From assembly GCA_019636385.1 (NCBI GenBank), contig JAHBXT010000002.1:248001-312000 (forward strand): a stretch of 64,000 bases of DNA. The letters are read 5' to 3'. The DNA comes from Pirellulaceae bacterium. Its GTDB lineage: Bacteria > Planctomycetota > Planctomycetia > Pirellulales > Pirellulaceae. The position numbers and the translations under genes were made by a program. The first letter of the stretch is position 1. Each line of letters opens with the position of its first letter. The notes below the pieces were generated by a model that did no database searches, was not told where the DNA came from, and saw only the letters and a list, made by a program, of their open reading frames with translations. Positions 30,614 to 38,746 of the stretch are shown piece after piece.

Positions 30614-30647
30614 TTGTTCCGTCCAATTCAGTTTGCAGAGCAGGTGG

Positions 30648-31631
30648 TCATTCGTAGATCGGATAAAAGCAGCCAAAGGCTTGTTCGCAGAATTGACCTG
30701 GATCGTTGAAGCGCCGATGGCGATCTAATCGACTCAAGTCTTGCATTTCATCTTCGGACAATTGGAATTCGGTGGCCCCCAGATTCTCGCTTAATCGCTG
30801 AACCTGACTGGTTTTGGGAATGACTGACGTCCCGCGTTGCACGCCCCATCGCAATACTATTTGAGCCGCAGTCCGCAGATGTCGGGCGGCGATGTGCTGG
30901 ACGATCGGTTCGTCCAACACCGATTCACGCTTGTCGGCCATTCCCAACGATACATACGAACCGGCTCCCAGCGGCGAAAACGCAGTTACCGCGATGCCTT
31001 CTTGCTGGCAGTACCGCAGCAATTTGGTCTGAGCCAAATACGGGTGCGCCTCCACCTGCAAGACGCTAGGGCGATTCGTAGCGTACGAGAGTAAGTCCCG
31101 GATTAAACTGACGCCAAAATTGCTGATGCCAATCTGGCGACATAGCCCCATGCGTTGCAACTCCTCCATGGCCGACCAGGTCTCAGCAATCGGCACAGCA
31201 TCAGGGCGCATGCAGGGCTGCGAAGCGTCTGGGTCGTAGAACCAGCCAGGCGGGTAGCGCCTGTCAAAAGGTACGTACTGCAGCGCTATGGGGAAATGAA
31301 TCAAATACAGGTCCAGGTAATCAACCCCCAGATCGCGCAGTGATCGTTCAATGGCTGGGCGTACATGTTCCGGTCGGTGATAGGTATTCCACAGTTTGCT
31401 GGTAATCCACAGCGCGTTGCGGCTGCACAGTCCTCGATCCAATGCAGCCCGAATTCCCAGCCCTGCCTGAACTTCATTGCCATAATCGCAGGCGGAGTCG
31501 ATATGCCGATAGCCGCATTCAATTGCTGACTCGACCAACTGCGCTGTCGCTTCTTGAGGAATCTTCCATAAGCCGAGTCCTACGGGCGGCGGTTGGATTT
31601 GAACTGTCGATATACAGGTTGGACTGGCCAC
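30648..31631 (-). CDS. Aldo/keto reductase, xylose-reductase-like
   Basis: 327 residues, a full-length TIM-barrel aldo/keto reductase. The catalytic tetrad is visible: Asp and Tyr in HIDSACDYGNE, Lys in WITSKLW and His in YLIHFPIAL. The NADP/NAD-binding elements GISNFGVSLI and VIPKTSQVQRL are present. The RFNDP and C-terminal PIYE features resemble AKR2 aldose/xylose reductases, which reduce sugars to polyols. The substrate is unproven. The start is GTG with only a weak ribosome site. Confidence 0.92.
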   Translation of the reverse strand: MASPTCISTVQIQPPPVGLGLWKIPQEATAQLVESAIECGYRHIDSACDYGNEVQAGLGIRAALDRGLCSRNALWITSKLWNTYHRPEHVRPAIERSLRDLGVDYLDLYLIHFPIALQYVPFDRRYPPGWFYDPDASQPCMRPDAVPIAETWSAMEELQRMGLCRQIGISNFGVSLIRDLLSYATNRPSVLQVEAHPYLAQTKLLRYCQQEGIAVTAFSPLGAGSYVSLGMADKRESVLDEPIVQHIAARHLRTAAQIVLRWGVQRGTSVIPKTSQVQRLSENLGATEFQLSEDEMQDLSRLDRHRRFNDPGQFCEQAFGCFYPIYE

Positions 31632-31719
31632 TATGCACTGCTTCTCATGATGACTTCTAATGGGCTGGCCAAGCCAACCACGGCGGCATGGCGATCATCC
31701 CAACCGCCTAAAATCTGGA

Positions 31720-32748
31720 CTACCACGACCGGTTCGAATCTGAGAACGATCGCGGAACACCGTCGGTGTTGTCGGCCGGTGCTGCGACATCTTGGCCGGA
31801 GGATGCCGCTGCAGCAGACTGTTTTCGGCGCTGCAATCGCGTTGGAATGATGTCGCTGGCCAATCCTAAAAACTCCAGTAGCTTAATCTCGTAGTAGCTC
31901 AAGTCCAACTCCCACCAGCGATGTTGCACAGAAGCTGCCGACGGGTCTTCGTGGTGGTTGTTATGCCAACCTTCCCCGACAGACAGCAGTGCAACCAGCC
32001 AGTTGTTGCGACTGTCCTCGCCCGTTTGGTAGTTCTGGTAGCCAAACATGTGGCTCAGCGAGTTGACCGACCAGGTAATATGCCACACCGCGATCACTCG
32101 CATAACGACCGCCCACACGACCATACTAGACCCCATTTGCACGGCGTCACTGAACTGGCTGCTAAAAAAGTAACTGATCATCACTCCGAACAGGAAGAAC
32201 ACGGGCAACTGACCCAGGATATAGTAGAACTGGCGATATGCATTGGTCTCCAGCCGCATGTAAAACGGGTCGCGCAGTAAATCTTTGGAGAATTTCTGCA
32301 GACTGGCAATCGAGTACGTCTCGCGATTGATAAACATCAACCACCCCATGTGCGACCACAAGAAATTAACTCGCGGGCTATGAGGGTCGGGGACTTCATC
32401 GGAATGTACATGGTGCATTCGATGCACTGTAACCCAGCGAGCCGGAGTGTCTTCCATGCAACAAATGCCGATGATGGCGATCGCATGCTCCAGCCACTTA
32501 GGTGTCTTGAAACTGCGGTGCGTCAATAACCGATGGTAGCCGATCGTTATTCCCTGACCGAATAAGTGAATGCAACACAGGAAAGCAAAAAACGCTGGCC
32601 AACTGAACAAATACGGCCGCCAAGCCGACGGACCGAAGGCCAACAAAGCGAGCAGAACCACACCAAGCACATGAACCACAGCAATCGTGATGGCGTAAAT
32701 TCGGTTTGGTATGAACGGAATGACTGGTGCAGGAACTGGGTTAGACAT
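31720..32748 (-). CDS. Acyl-CoA / acyl-lipid delta-9-type desaturase
   Basis: 342 residues, an integral membrane di-iron desaturase. All three histidine boxes are present: HRLLTH, HRMHH and HNNHH (in GEGWHNNHHEDP). About four membrane helices are predicted. It inserts a double bond into fatty-acyl chains and adjusts membrane fluidity. A downstream neighbour in reverse order is PlsC, so the pair forms a small lipid-remodelling locus. A 9-bp inverted repeat lies about 95 bases upstream of the start. Confidence 0.95.
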   Translation of the reverse strand: MSNPVPAPVIPFIPNRIYAITIAVVHVLGVVLLALLAFGPSAWRPYLFSWPAFFAFLCCIHLFGQGITIGYHRLLTHRSFKTPKWLEHAIAIIGICCMEDTPARWVTVHRMHHVHSDEVPDPHSPRVNFLWSHMGWLMFINRETYSIASLQKFSKDLLRDPFYMRLETNAYRQFYYILGQLPVFFLFGVMISYFFSSQFSDAVQMGSSMVVWAVVMRVIAVWHITWSVNSLSHMFGYQNYQTGEDSRNNWLVALLSVGEGWHNNHHEDPSAASVQHRWWELDLSYYEIKLLEFLGLASDIIPTRLQRRKQSAAAASSGQDVAAPADNTDGVPRSFSDSNRSW

Positions 32749-33108
32749 GATATTTTGACCTGCTCGGCAAATGGTTCAGTAAAGCCCCACTGGCAGATTG
32801 TCTCGCATATCGGACAAAAGACGAGTCCAAAAGTGAGTGCGGCGCTGATCGGCACGATCAGCGTGTTGGCTATACCGTTACCAACGTTAAAAACTGTCAA
32901 TTCAAAAAAATGCACGCAGTAGCCAGGGGCGCAGCAGCTTGCAGCGACGGGATGCCGCACCCGCGCACAACTGCTCCATCTAACTGTGCGGGCAATACCG
33001 CGCGATTTTGGGGGGAACTGGTCGGATCGTCGCTTAGGTTGGTAGTTATGCGGCCTGCTGGCCGCGCAGCCCGGTGGACAGGCGAATCTACGAGTCGGGT
33101 TTGCCGGA
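32749..33108. other. Intergenic region between plsC and the desaturase
   Basis: Both flanking genes are on the minus strand. The region contains the inverted repeat at 32843-32863. A long minus-strand frame overlaps it but has no credible family or start. Confidence 0.55.
32843..32863. promoter_or_regulatory. Candidate operator upstream of the desaturase
   Basis: CGCTGATCG and CGATCAGCG form a perfect 9-bp inverted repeat with a 3-base spacer, the size and symmetry of a dimeric repressor site. It sits 95-115 bases upstream of the desaturase start. It could equally be an RNA hairpin ending the plsC transcript. Confidence 0.4.
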
Positions 33109-33987
33109 TTAAGCTTGGTCGTTGGCTGATTGTTTGCTGTCACGCCGTACTTTGGCGCGCGATGAGCCAAGTTCAAAAGTTGCGTGCGGTCGTCCCGCCA
33201 GACGCAACATTGACTGGCCCCAGCGCTGCATCATCCACGTTGCTTGACGCTGATTGTTCGCACGCGGACTATCGCCCGATTCATCGAACTGTTGGGCGGG
33301 CTCGTTGGTTTCAAGTTGCGGTTCAACAGGATGGACCGCCTGGCCAAACGTAATTTGGACTCGGGCTGGCATCAGCAATGGACTGAGCACTGACTCGCGA
33401 AATGGGCTGCCGTGCAAATACAGGGGGATGATGGGGACGCCCGCCTTGAGTGCAACCATGGCCGCGCCTGCGCGAACGGGCAATAGCGGAGCCGCAGTGA
33501 CATTGATGCGACCCTCCGGAAACATGCCAACCAATCGTCCTTGCTGAGCATAACGCATGGCGATCTTGGTGGAATTGATATCTGTCCCACTGCGGTTGGT
33601 TGGAATGACCTGCAATGCCTTCATTAGCGCGCTCATCACCGGAATCTGACAGTACTCTTTAGCAACCATCCAGTGCACTCGTCGCTTGGCTGCCAACTGG
33701 ATAAACATCGGATCGACGCTGCTGCGGTGATTGGGTGCCAAGATGGCGCCACTGCGTAGCTCTGGCGGTGGTGGATTGGTAAACTGGACACGCCAAAGGA
33801 GTCGTCCCAGCAGGTATGCAGGTAGGTACAGTACCGATTCAGAAAAGCCGTAATCGCTTTGCCACATCAACTTCAGGCCATAGCCGATTGCAACCAGACT
33901 CAGCCCCGCCAGCCAGACGAGCGACAACGTGAACGAGCCATCGGAGGTCCATGTTTCAAGCCAATTCCAAATCATGTTGGCATTCAT
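33109..33987 (-). CDS. plsC: 1-acyl-sn-glycerol-3-phosphate acyltransferase
   Basis: Up to 292 residues. The PlsC acyltransferase motifs are clear: NHRSSVDP (the HX4D catalytic motif), the Arg region TNRSGTD and FPEGRIN. One hydrophobic N-terminal segment anchors it in the membrane. It converts lysophosphatidic acid to phosphatidic acid in phospholipid synthesis. The annotated start at 33987 (or 33975) overlaps the divergent symporter start; a later start near MWQSDYG would remove the overlap but lose the membrane anchor. Confidence 0.88.
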   Translation of the reverse strand: MNANMIWNWLETWTSDGSFTLSLVWLAGLSLVAIGYGLKLMWQSDYGFSESVLYLPAYLLGRLLWRVQFTNPPPPELRSGAILAPNHRSSVDPMFIQLAAKRRVHWMVAKEYCQIPVMSALMKALQVIPTNRSGTDINSTKIAMRYAQQGRLVGMFPEGRINVTAAPLLPVRAGAAMVALKAGVPIIPLYLHGSPFRESVLSPLLMPARVQITFGQAVHPVEPQLETNEPAQQFDESGDSPRANNQRQATWMMQRWGQSMLRLAGRPHATFELGSSRAKVRRDSKQSANDQA

Positions 33988-35383
33988 CGTGGTGGTTTAT
34001 TTCATCATCATGTATGGCATTAGCTATCTGGCCCAACGCCGAATTTCCAGCTCCGAGGAATTTCTGTTGGCTGGTCGCAGGTTGCCGTTGTCGTTGGCGT
34101 GGATGACGTTGCTGGCAACGTGGTTTGGAGCCGGTACCTTGTTGGCCGTGTCCGACGAGGTACGAGCGACTGGCATCCGCGCCGCAGCGCTTGACCCGTT
34201 GGGTGCCGGCTGCTGTTTGCTATTTGTAGCGGCTTTCGTTGCCGCGCCCATCTGGCGAATGAAAATTTCTACGGTCCCAGACTTTTTTCGTATTAAGTAC
34301 GGAAGACAGGCCGAACTGATTTCGGCCTGCATTCTTGTGCCCAGCTATTTCGGCTGGATTGCTGCTCAGTTTACCGCCTTGGCAGCAGTGCTCCACTTAT
34401 ATTGGCAGATTCCGGTCAGCTACGGACTGCCATTGGTGGCCATCTTGGGAACGGGCTACACGCTGATGGGTGGCATGTGGTCGGTTACCTGGACCGATGC
34501 GGTACAGGTAACTTTGCTGTTGATTGGATTGGTCGTGCTAGCAGCCGTGGTGCTGTGGGAGCTGGGCAGTGGCAGTTGGTCCGGGGGGCTGGAGCGCATA
34601 ATCAGCGGGACGCCTGCCGAAAAGCTAGTCCTGCTCCCCACGGAAAATCTTCGTGAGCTGTTAGGCTGGTTGGACTTGTTTATGATTGGCGCTCTGGGCA
34701 ATGTGGCTGGGCAGGATTTGATGCAGCGAGTCTTCGCCAGCAATTCGCCCCGAACCGCTTCATGGGCCTGCGGTATCGCCGGAACAAGTTATTTGGCTTT
34801 TGGGTCGATTCCCGTCTTTTTGGCCATCGCTAGTGCACATTTGTTGCCCAATCATGCGTCGGATTCGATCTTGCCTATGCTCGTGCAAATGTGCTTTCAC
34901 CCAGCTGTGGCGATCATTTTCATGCTGGCGTTGCTTTCCGCGATTTTATCGACGATCGACAGCGCTATCCTGTCTCCGGCCAGCATACTGACTATGAATT
35001 TCGTTCGCTCTAATGACGCCCAGAGGCTGTTGAGCTGGAATCGATTGGCTGTGGTTGGAGTGTCCCTTTGCAGCTTGGTGGTAGCCTATGCCGGCGAGAA
35101 CGCCTACAAGCTGCTGGAAGAATCATACGCAGTGACACTGGTTGGACTGCTGGTGCCACTACTGTTTGGTCTATGGGTTACAAGACCATCGTCAGTCGCT
35201 GGAATCACCAGCATGATCGTTGGCAGTGGGGTGTGGCTGCAGCATTATCTGTGCGGCTGGAGCTACTTTCTGGAGGCATGGCTTGCGGAGTGGCACATGC
35301 CGGTGGCCATGATGGCCACTCTGTTGGCGGCGATTGCCTATATTGTCGTGGCCCTGTCCAGCCGCCAGACTGCGGCTGGCTGA
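33974..35383 (+). CDS. Sodium:solute symporter family transporter
   Basis: About 469 residues with 12-13 hydrophobic segments. SSS family features: an SSEEFLLAGRRLPL segment after helix 1, TWFGAGTLLAVSDEV, and a late ILSTIDSAILSPASI motif typical of the helix-8 Na-binding region. It imports a solute with Na+; the substrate cannot be read from sequence. The frame begins at GTG 33929, but ATG 33974 starts at the first membrane helix. It is divergent from, and at its start touches, plsC. Confidence 0.9.
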   Translation: MLAFIVVVYFIIMYGISYLAQRRISSSEEFLLAGRRLPLSLAWMTLLATWFGAGTLLAVSDEVRATGIRAAALDPLGAGCCLLFVAAFVAAPIWRMKISTVPDFFRIKYGRQAELISACILVPSYFGWIAAQFTALAAVLHLYWQIPVSYGLPLVAILGTGYTLMGGMWSVTWTDAVQVTLLLIGLVVLAAVVLWELGSGSWSGGLERIISGTPAEKLVLLPTENLRELLGWLDLFMIGALGNVAGQDLMQRVFASNSPRTASWACGIAGTSYLAFGSIPVFLAIASAHLLPNHASDSILPMLVQMCFHPAVAIIFMLALLSAILSTIDSAILSPASILTMNFVRSNDAQRLLSWNRLAVVGVSLCSLVVAYAGENAYKLLEESYAVTLVGLLVPLLFGLWVTRPSSVAGITSMIVGSGVWLQHYLCGWSYFLEAWLAEWHMPVAMMATLLAAIAYIVVALSSRQTAAG

Positions 35384-35520
35384 AGCTGCAGGCGGATGTC
35401 GGTGGCCTGGCCAGTTGCCAATATCAATACAACAATAGCTTTCCTCAGCAGACCGGTGGAAGCAGGGGCTCCACCGTCTGGCGACACCAGCCACAGATTT
35501 GACCCCGGGTCACAAGGTGG

Positions 35521-36063
35521 CTATTGGTCATCCTGCTGAGCGACAAATCGTAGATAATAGAGCAGCGCTGCTACAGTTTTGGCGTCTTTAATTTCGTTGC
35601 TTTGTAGGAGCTCGATGGCTTGACGGGGAGTGACCAACCAAGTTTCGATCTGCTCGCCGTCTTGCAGGTCGCACGAGCCTGCCTCAAGCTGTGTGGCCAA
35701 GAATACGTGCATGCATTCGTTCAAAATGCCGGGCGACATACACATGGTCAACAGCGGCTGAATCTGGCCTGCGCGATAGCCGGTCTCTTCTGTCAATTCG
35801 CGGGCGGCGGTCTGCAGAGGGGGTTCGCCGGGTTCCAATGTACCGGCTGGAAGTTCGATTAACTGGGCATCGACGGCTACTCGATAATTGCGAATCAAAC
35901 AAATCCGCCCGTCGGGCAACACAGGAATCACTACCGCAGCACCGGGATGCTGAATCACATCGCGTGCGGCAACTTGCCCCGAGTCCAATTCGTATTCCAC
36001 CCGCTCGATTCGAAATCGATCGGACTCATACAGGCCGAGGCGCTGTCGAATACGTTGGCTCAA
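35521..36063 (-). CDS. NUDIX hydrolase, ADP-ribose pyrophosphatase-like
   Basis: 180 residues. The NUDIX box is intact (GTLEPGEPPLQTAARELTEETGY, split as G-x5-E-x7-RE-x2-EE-x-G). The surrounding sequence (AAVVIPVLPDGRICLIRNYR, PGILNECMHVFLA) resembles NudF-type ADP-ribose pyrophosphatases. The start is TTG, supported by GAGGAG 6 bases upstream. It lies downstream of rimI on the same strand. Confidence 0.92.
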   Translation of the reverse strand: MSQRIRQRLGLYESDRFRIERVEYELDSGQVAARDVIQHPGAAVVIPVLPDGRICLIRNYRVAVDAQLIELPAGTLEPGEPPLQTAARELTEETGYRAGQIQPLLTMCMSPGILNECMHVFLATQLEAGSCDLQDGEQIETWLVTPRQAIELLQSNEIKDAKTVAALLYYLRFVAQQDDQ

Positions 36064-36167
36064 CTGCAGCTCCTCAAATTACCTCGCATGCAAACGTAGC
36101 CTTGCGACGGTCCGGTACTACAGCGCTCAGTTGAGCACTGTCACAGTGCGGAACCGGCTATCACGCT

Positions 36168-36689
36168 TTAACCAGCCATCCGGCGATCTTCTTCGTCGGA
36201 GTAGAATTCGTCGCCTTGGGCGTTAGCCAAGCGGTATTGCATCAGATAAGCATCTTCGGTGGTGTCGGTGTAGTAGTCGCGTAACACCGAGATAGCACGA
36301 AAACCGAAATTCTTGAAAAACAGTTGTGCGTTGAGGTTGGTTTCGCGTACTTCCAACAGGATTTGGCAGCGACGGTCGGTCGATAGCTTGCTGACCAGCT
36401 TGTCCATCATAGCCGAGCCAATCGACTGACGACGCATTGCTGGATTGACTGCGAAATTCAGCAGATGCAGCCGATTCTTGTGCAATTCATAGATCATGAA
36501 GCCTACCACCTCTTCGTTCAACTCGGCAACCATACCAATGCAGTTGCGTTGGCGAAGGCAGCGAATGAATTCCTCTTCGCTCCAGGCGAACTCGAAGCTA
36601 GCCTCCTCGATGGCCAATACAGTAGGCATGTCACGGCGAATCATCCAACGAATGTGGACGCACGTTTGATTGCTTTCGGCGGTTGGCAT
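36168..36689 (-). CDS. rimI: Ribosomal-protein-alanine N-acetyltransferase
   Basis: 173 residues of the GNAT fold. The acetyl-CoA loop appears as RRQSIGSAMM (Q/R-x-x-G-x-G/S/A), preceded by LLNFAVNP. The C-terminal LEVRETNLNAQLFFKNFGF and ending YLMQYRL are characteristic of RimI, which acetylates the N-terminal alanine of ribosomal protein S18. A GGAG and an AAGGA motif precede the ATG. It may be transcribed together with the NUDIX gene. Confidence 0.92.
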   Translation of the reverse strand: MPTAESNQTCVHIRWMIRRDMPTVLAIEEASFEFAWSEEEFIRCLRQRNCIGMVAELNEEVVGFMIYELHKNRLHLLNFAVNPAMRRQSIGSAMMDKLVSKLSTDRRCQILLEVRETNLNAQLFFKNFGFRAISVLRDYYTDTTEDAYLMQYRLANAQGDEFYSDEEDRRMAG

Positions 36690-36981
36690 TCCTTGTCTCC
36701 GCTAGGCTTTATCCTGCATGCACCGATCCACATCTGGATCGAATCGCATCGAAACTGGTGGGCGAATCGAACGCCCGCCTTCTCAGGTGGGATGTTACCA
36801 GAACCGTCGCGGGTAGCCAAGACGAGATATTCGCCATGTAACTTGCGCGCGATTATCGCCAAGTTTCACCTAGCCTTGGATTTGATCAAAGTGGTATAGC
36901 CAACTTGCCGTCTTCCGTTGACGTCGAATAGGTCCCTTTGATTGCTAGCCATCGAGCGTGGTTGCCGAGCTGGAGCTGCAT

Positions 36982-38724
36982 ATGTCGCATATCTTCGCCA
37001 TACTTCGCGCCGCACATTGCCGCAGTACGCATCATTACTTTGCGATTGACGCGCTCAGGCAATTACAGTCACCGCAAGCACAACGACTTGGCAATTTATT
37101 GCTCAAGTATCACGACGACTATCTGCAAGGTGCGAACGCACCAGACACGAGCTTCAAAGATTTTACCAACCACGTCGTGCATGTATCGCAGAACAATTGG
37201 GGGGGAGCTCCTGGCAAGTGCCAAGAGTGGCTGGCCATCGCCCAAGATCATTTGGCCGGCTGTCGCTGGAAAAAAGCCGCCTATGCTTGCGGCGTGCTAA
37301 GTCATTACTTCACGGACCCGATCATGCCCTTGCATACCGGGTCGTTTGGGGGTGAAGAGATCGTACATCGTCCGCTGGAGTGGAGCATCTGTCGAGCGTA
37401 CGATTCGATCTACGATCGTTACTTGCAACAGCAGTGTGTTGCCAGTTTTGAATTCGCGCAAGATCCGCAGTGGATTTGTAAGGCCGTGTTGGCTGCCGCC
37501 ACAGTTTCGCATCGGCACGCCGGTCGGCTGATGGAACTGTACAAGCCACCCAGTAACACGAAAAACCCGCAGTGCGCGTTGGACGAACAGGTGCAGGACA
37601 TCTTAGTGGAACTGTTTGCATTGGCCATTGGCGGTTGGTCCGGTGTGTTATCGCGTTTGGCTGATGAAACGACAGTTCAATTGCCACACGTCTCGCTGAC
37701 CGTCACGTCGCTACTAGCTACCATCGATCTGCCGCTGGCCTGGGTAGCACGCCAAATATCTAATGCCAGTCAGCGCCGCGAAGTTCAGCGATTGCTAGAT
37801 GAGTACCAAAAAACAGGGACCGTAGTTCGCAATCTGCCCGAAGAGCTTGGGGTCGTTAGTAAAGCCGCCGCTGCGCATCAAGAACAGAATTCGATTGACG
37901 GTTCGGTTCAATCCGCAACTGCCAACCAACAATTAGCGCGCAATGAGCCGGAAGCCACACGCTACATTTCGTTGTCTGTTGCCCGCGCCCAGCGTGAAGC
38001 GCAAGCAAAACAAACGGAATCGGCTGGCGATTCAGCTACTGGATCGGACGCCGATGCTCACCGAATTACCAACCAGAGCGCGGAGATGTCTGCCTGCCCA
38101 GCACTCAATCCAAGTCAGACGCGGCAGACACCTGCTATCGAAGTATGCAGGGTTGACGAGACGGTTGAAGCACCTACGGGTGGTCTGCGCATTCTGCCCG
38201 AATCGCTCAGCGAGACGACTCAGCCGACTAGCGCTCCCATTCCGCCGCGGATTGCCAGACCAACTGGTTGGCAGAGTAGCGTTGCCAAGCAGACCGTTCA
38301 CTACGGTAGCCCATTGATCGAAGCTCCGTCGATTGGTCCCAAGACAGCCAAACGCTTAGCGGATATCGGCGTGCATTCCATTGCGCAATTGGTTGGCGCA
38401 AGCCCCGAGGAATTGGCCAGTGGTCTGACGGTTCGTTGGATCACCGATAGTCTCATCCGCGATTGGCAGGATCAAGCCCGCCTGGCGTGCGAAGTTCCCG
38501 GACTGTCCGGCACTGGAGCCCAATTGTTGGTGGCGCTAGGTTACCGCACTTCTTGGCAAGTTTGCACTGCCAACGCGGATCAACTGACTGCGCAGGTTGA
38601 CAATCTATGTCAGACTGCGGACGGACAGCACATTCTGCGTTCTGCCAAACAGCCGATGGCAGAGGATATTCAGCGCTGGATCGAGGCGGCTCAGGGCTAC
38701 GCCCGCCGTAGCGTAGCGGGTTGA
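36982..38724 (+). CDS. Zinc-phospholipase-C-like domain fused to DUF4332
   Basis: About 580 residues in three parts. Residues 1-230 resemble the zinc-dependent phospholipase C/nuclease-P1 fold: HYFTDPIMPLH (residues 108-118) follows the family's H-Y-x-T-D-x3-P-x-H signature, and His residues at 17-18, 64 and 67 could complete the metal site. Residues about 270-430 are low-complexity and probably a linker. Residues about 440-575 match DUF4332, a pair of helix-hairpin-helix-like modules (APSIGPKTAKRLADIGVHSI, VPGLSGTGAQLLVALGYRT). There is no signal peptide, so a cytoplasmic role is likely. The start at 36982 has GGAG 7 bases upstream; the frame also allows GTG at 36958. Confidence 0.8.
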   Translation: MSHIFAILRAAHCRSTHHYFAIDALRQLQSPQAQRLGNLLLKYHDDYLQGANAPDTSFKDFTNHVVHVSQNNWGGAPGKCQEWLAIAQDHLAGCRWKKAAYACGVLSHYFTDPIMPLHTGSFGGEEIVHRPLEWSICRAYDSIYDRYLQQQCVASFEFAQDPQWICKAVLAAATVSHRHAGRLMELYKPPSNTKNPQCALDEQVQDILVELFALAIGGWSGVLSRLADETTVQLPHVSLTVTSLLATIDLPLAWVARQISNASQRREVQRLLDEYQKTGTVVRNLPEELGVVSKAAAAHQEQNSIDGSVQSATANQQLARNEPEATRYISLSVARAQREAQAKQTESAGDSATGSDADAHRITNQSAEMSACPALNPSQTRQTPAIEVCRVDETVEAPTGGLRILPESLSETTQPTSAPIPPRIARPTGWQSSVAKQTVHYGSPLIEAPSIGPKTAKRLADIGVHSIAQLVGASPEELASGLTVRWITDSLIRDWQDQARLACEVPGLSGTGAQLLVALGYRTSWQVCTANADQLTAQVDNLCQTADGQHILRSAKQPMAEDIQRWIEAAQGYARRSVAG

Positions 38725-38746
38725 TTCCTGGGTCAATACATTCCGC

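Noticed and set aside
32547..33176. 209-codon minus-strand frame spanning the plsC-desaturase gap
   Set aside because: It overlaps the start of the desaturase in another phase and has no credible motifs; it is best explained as a chance frame.
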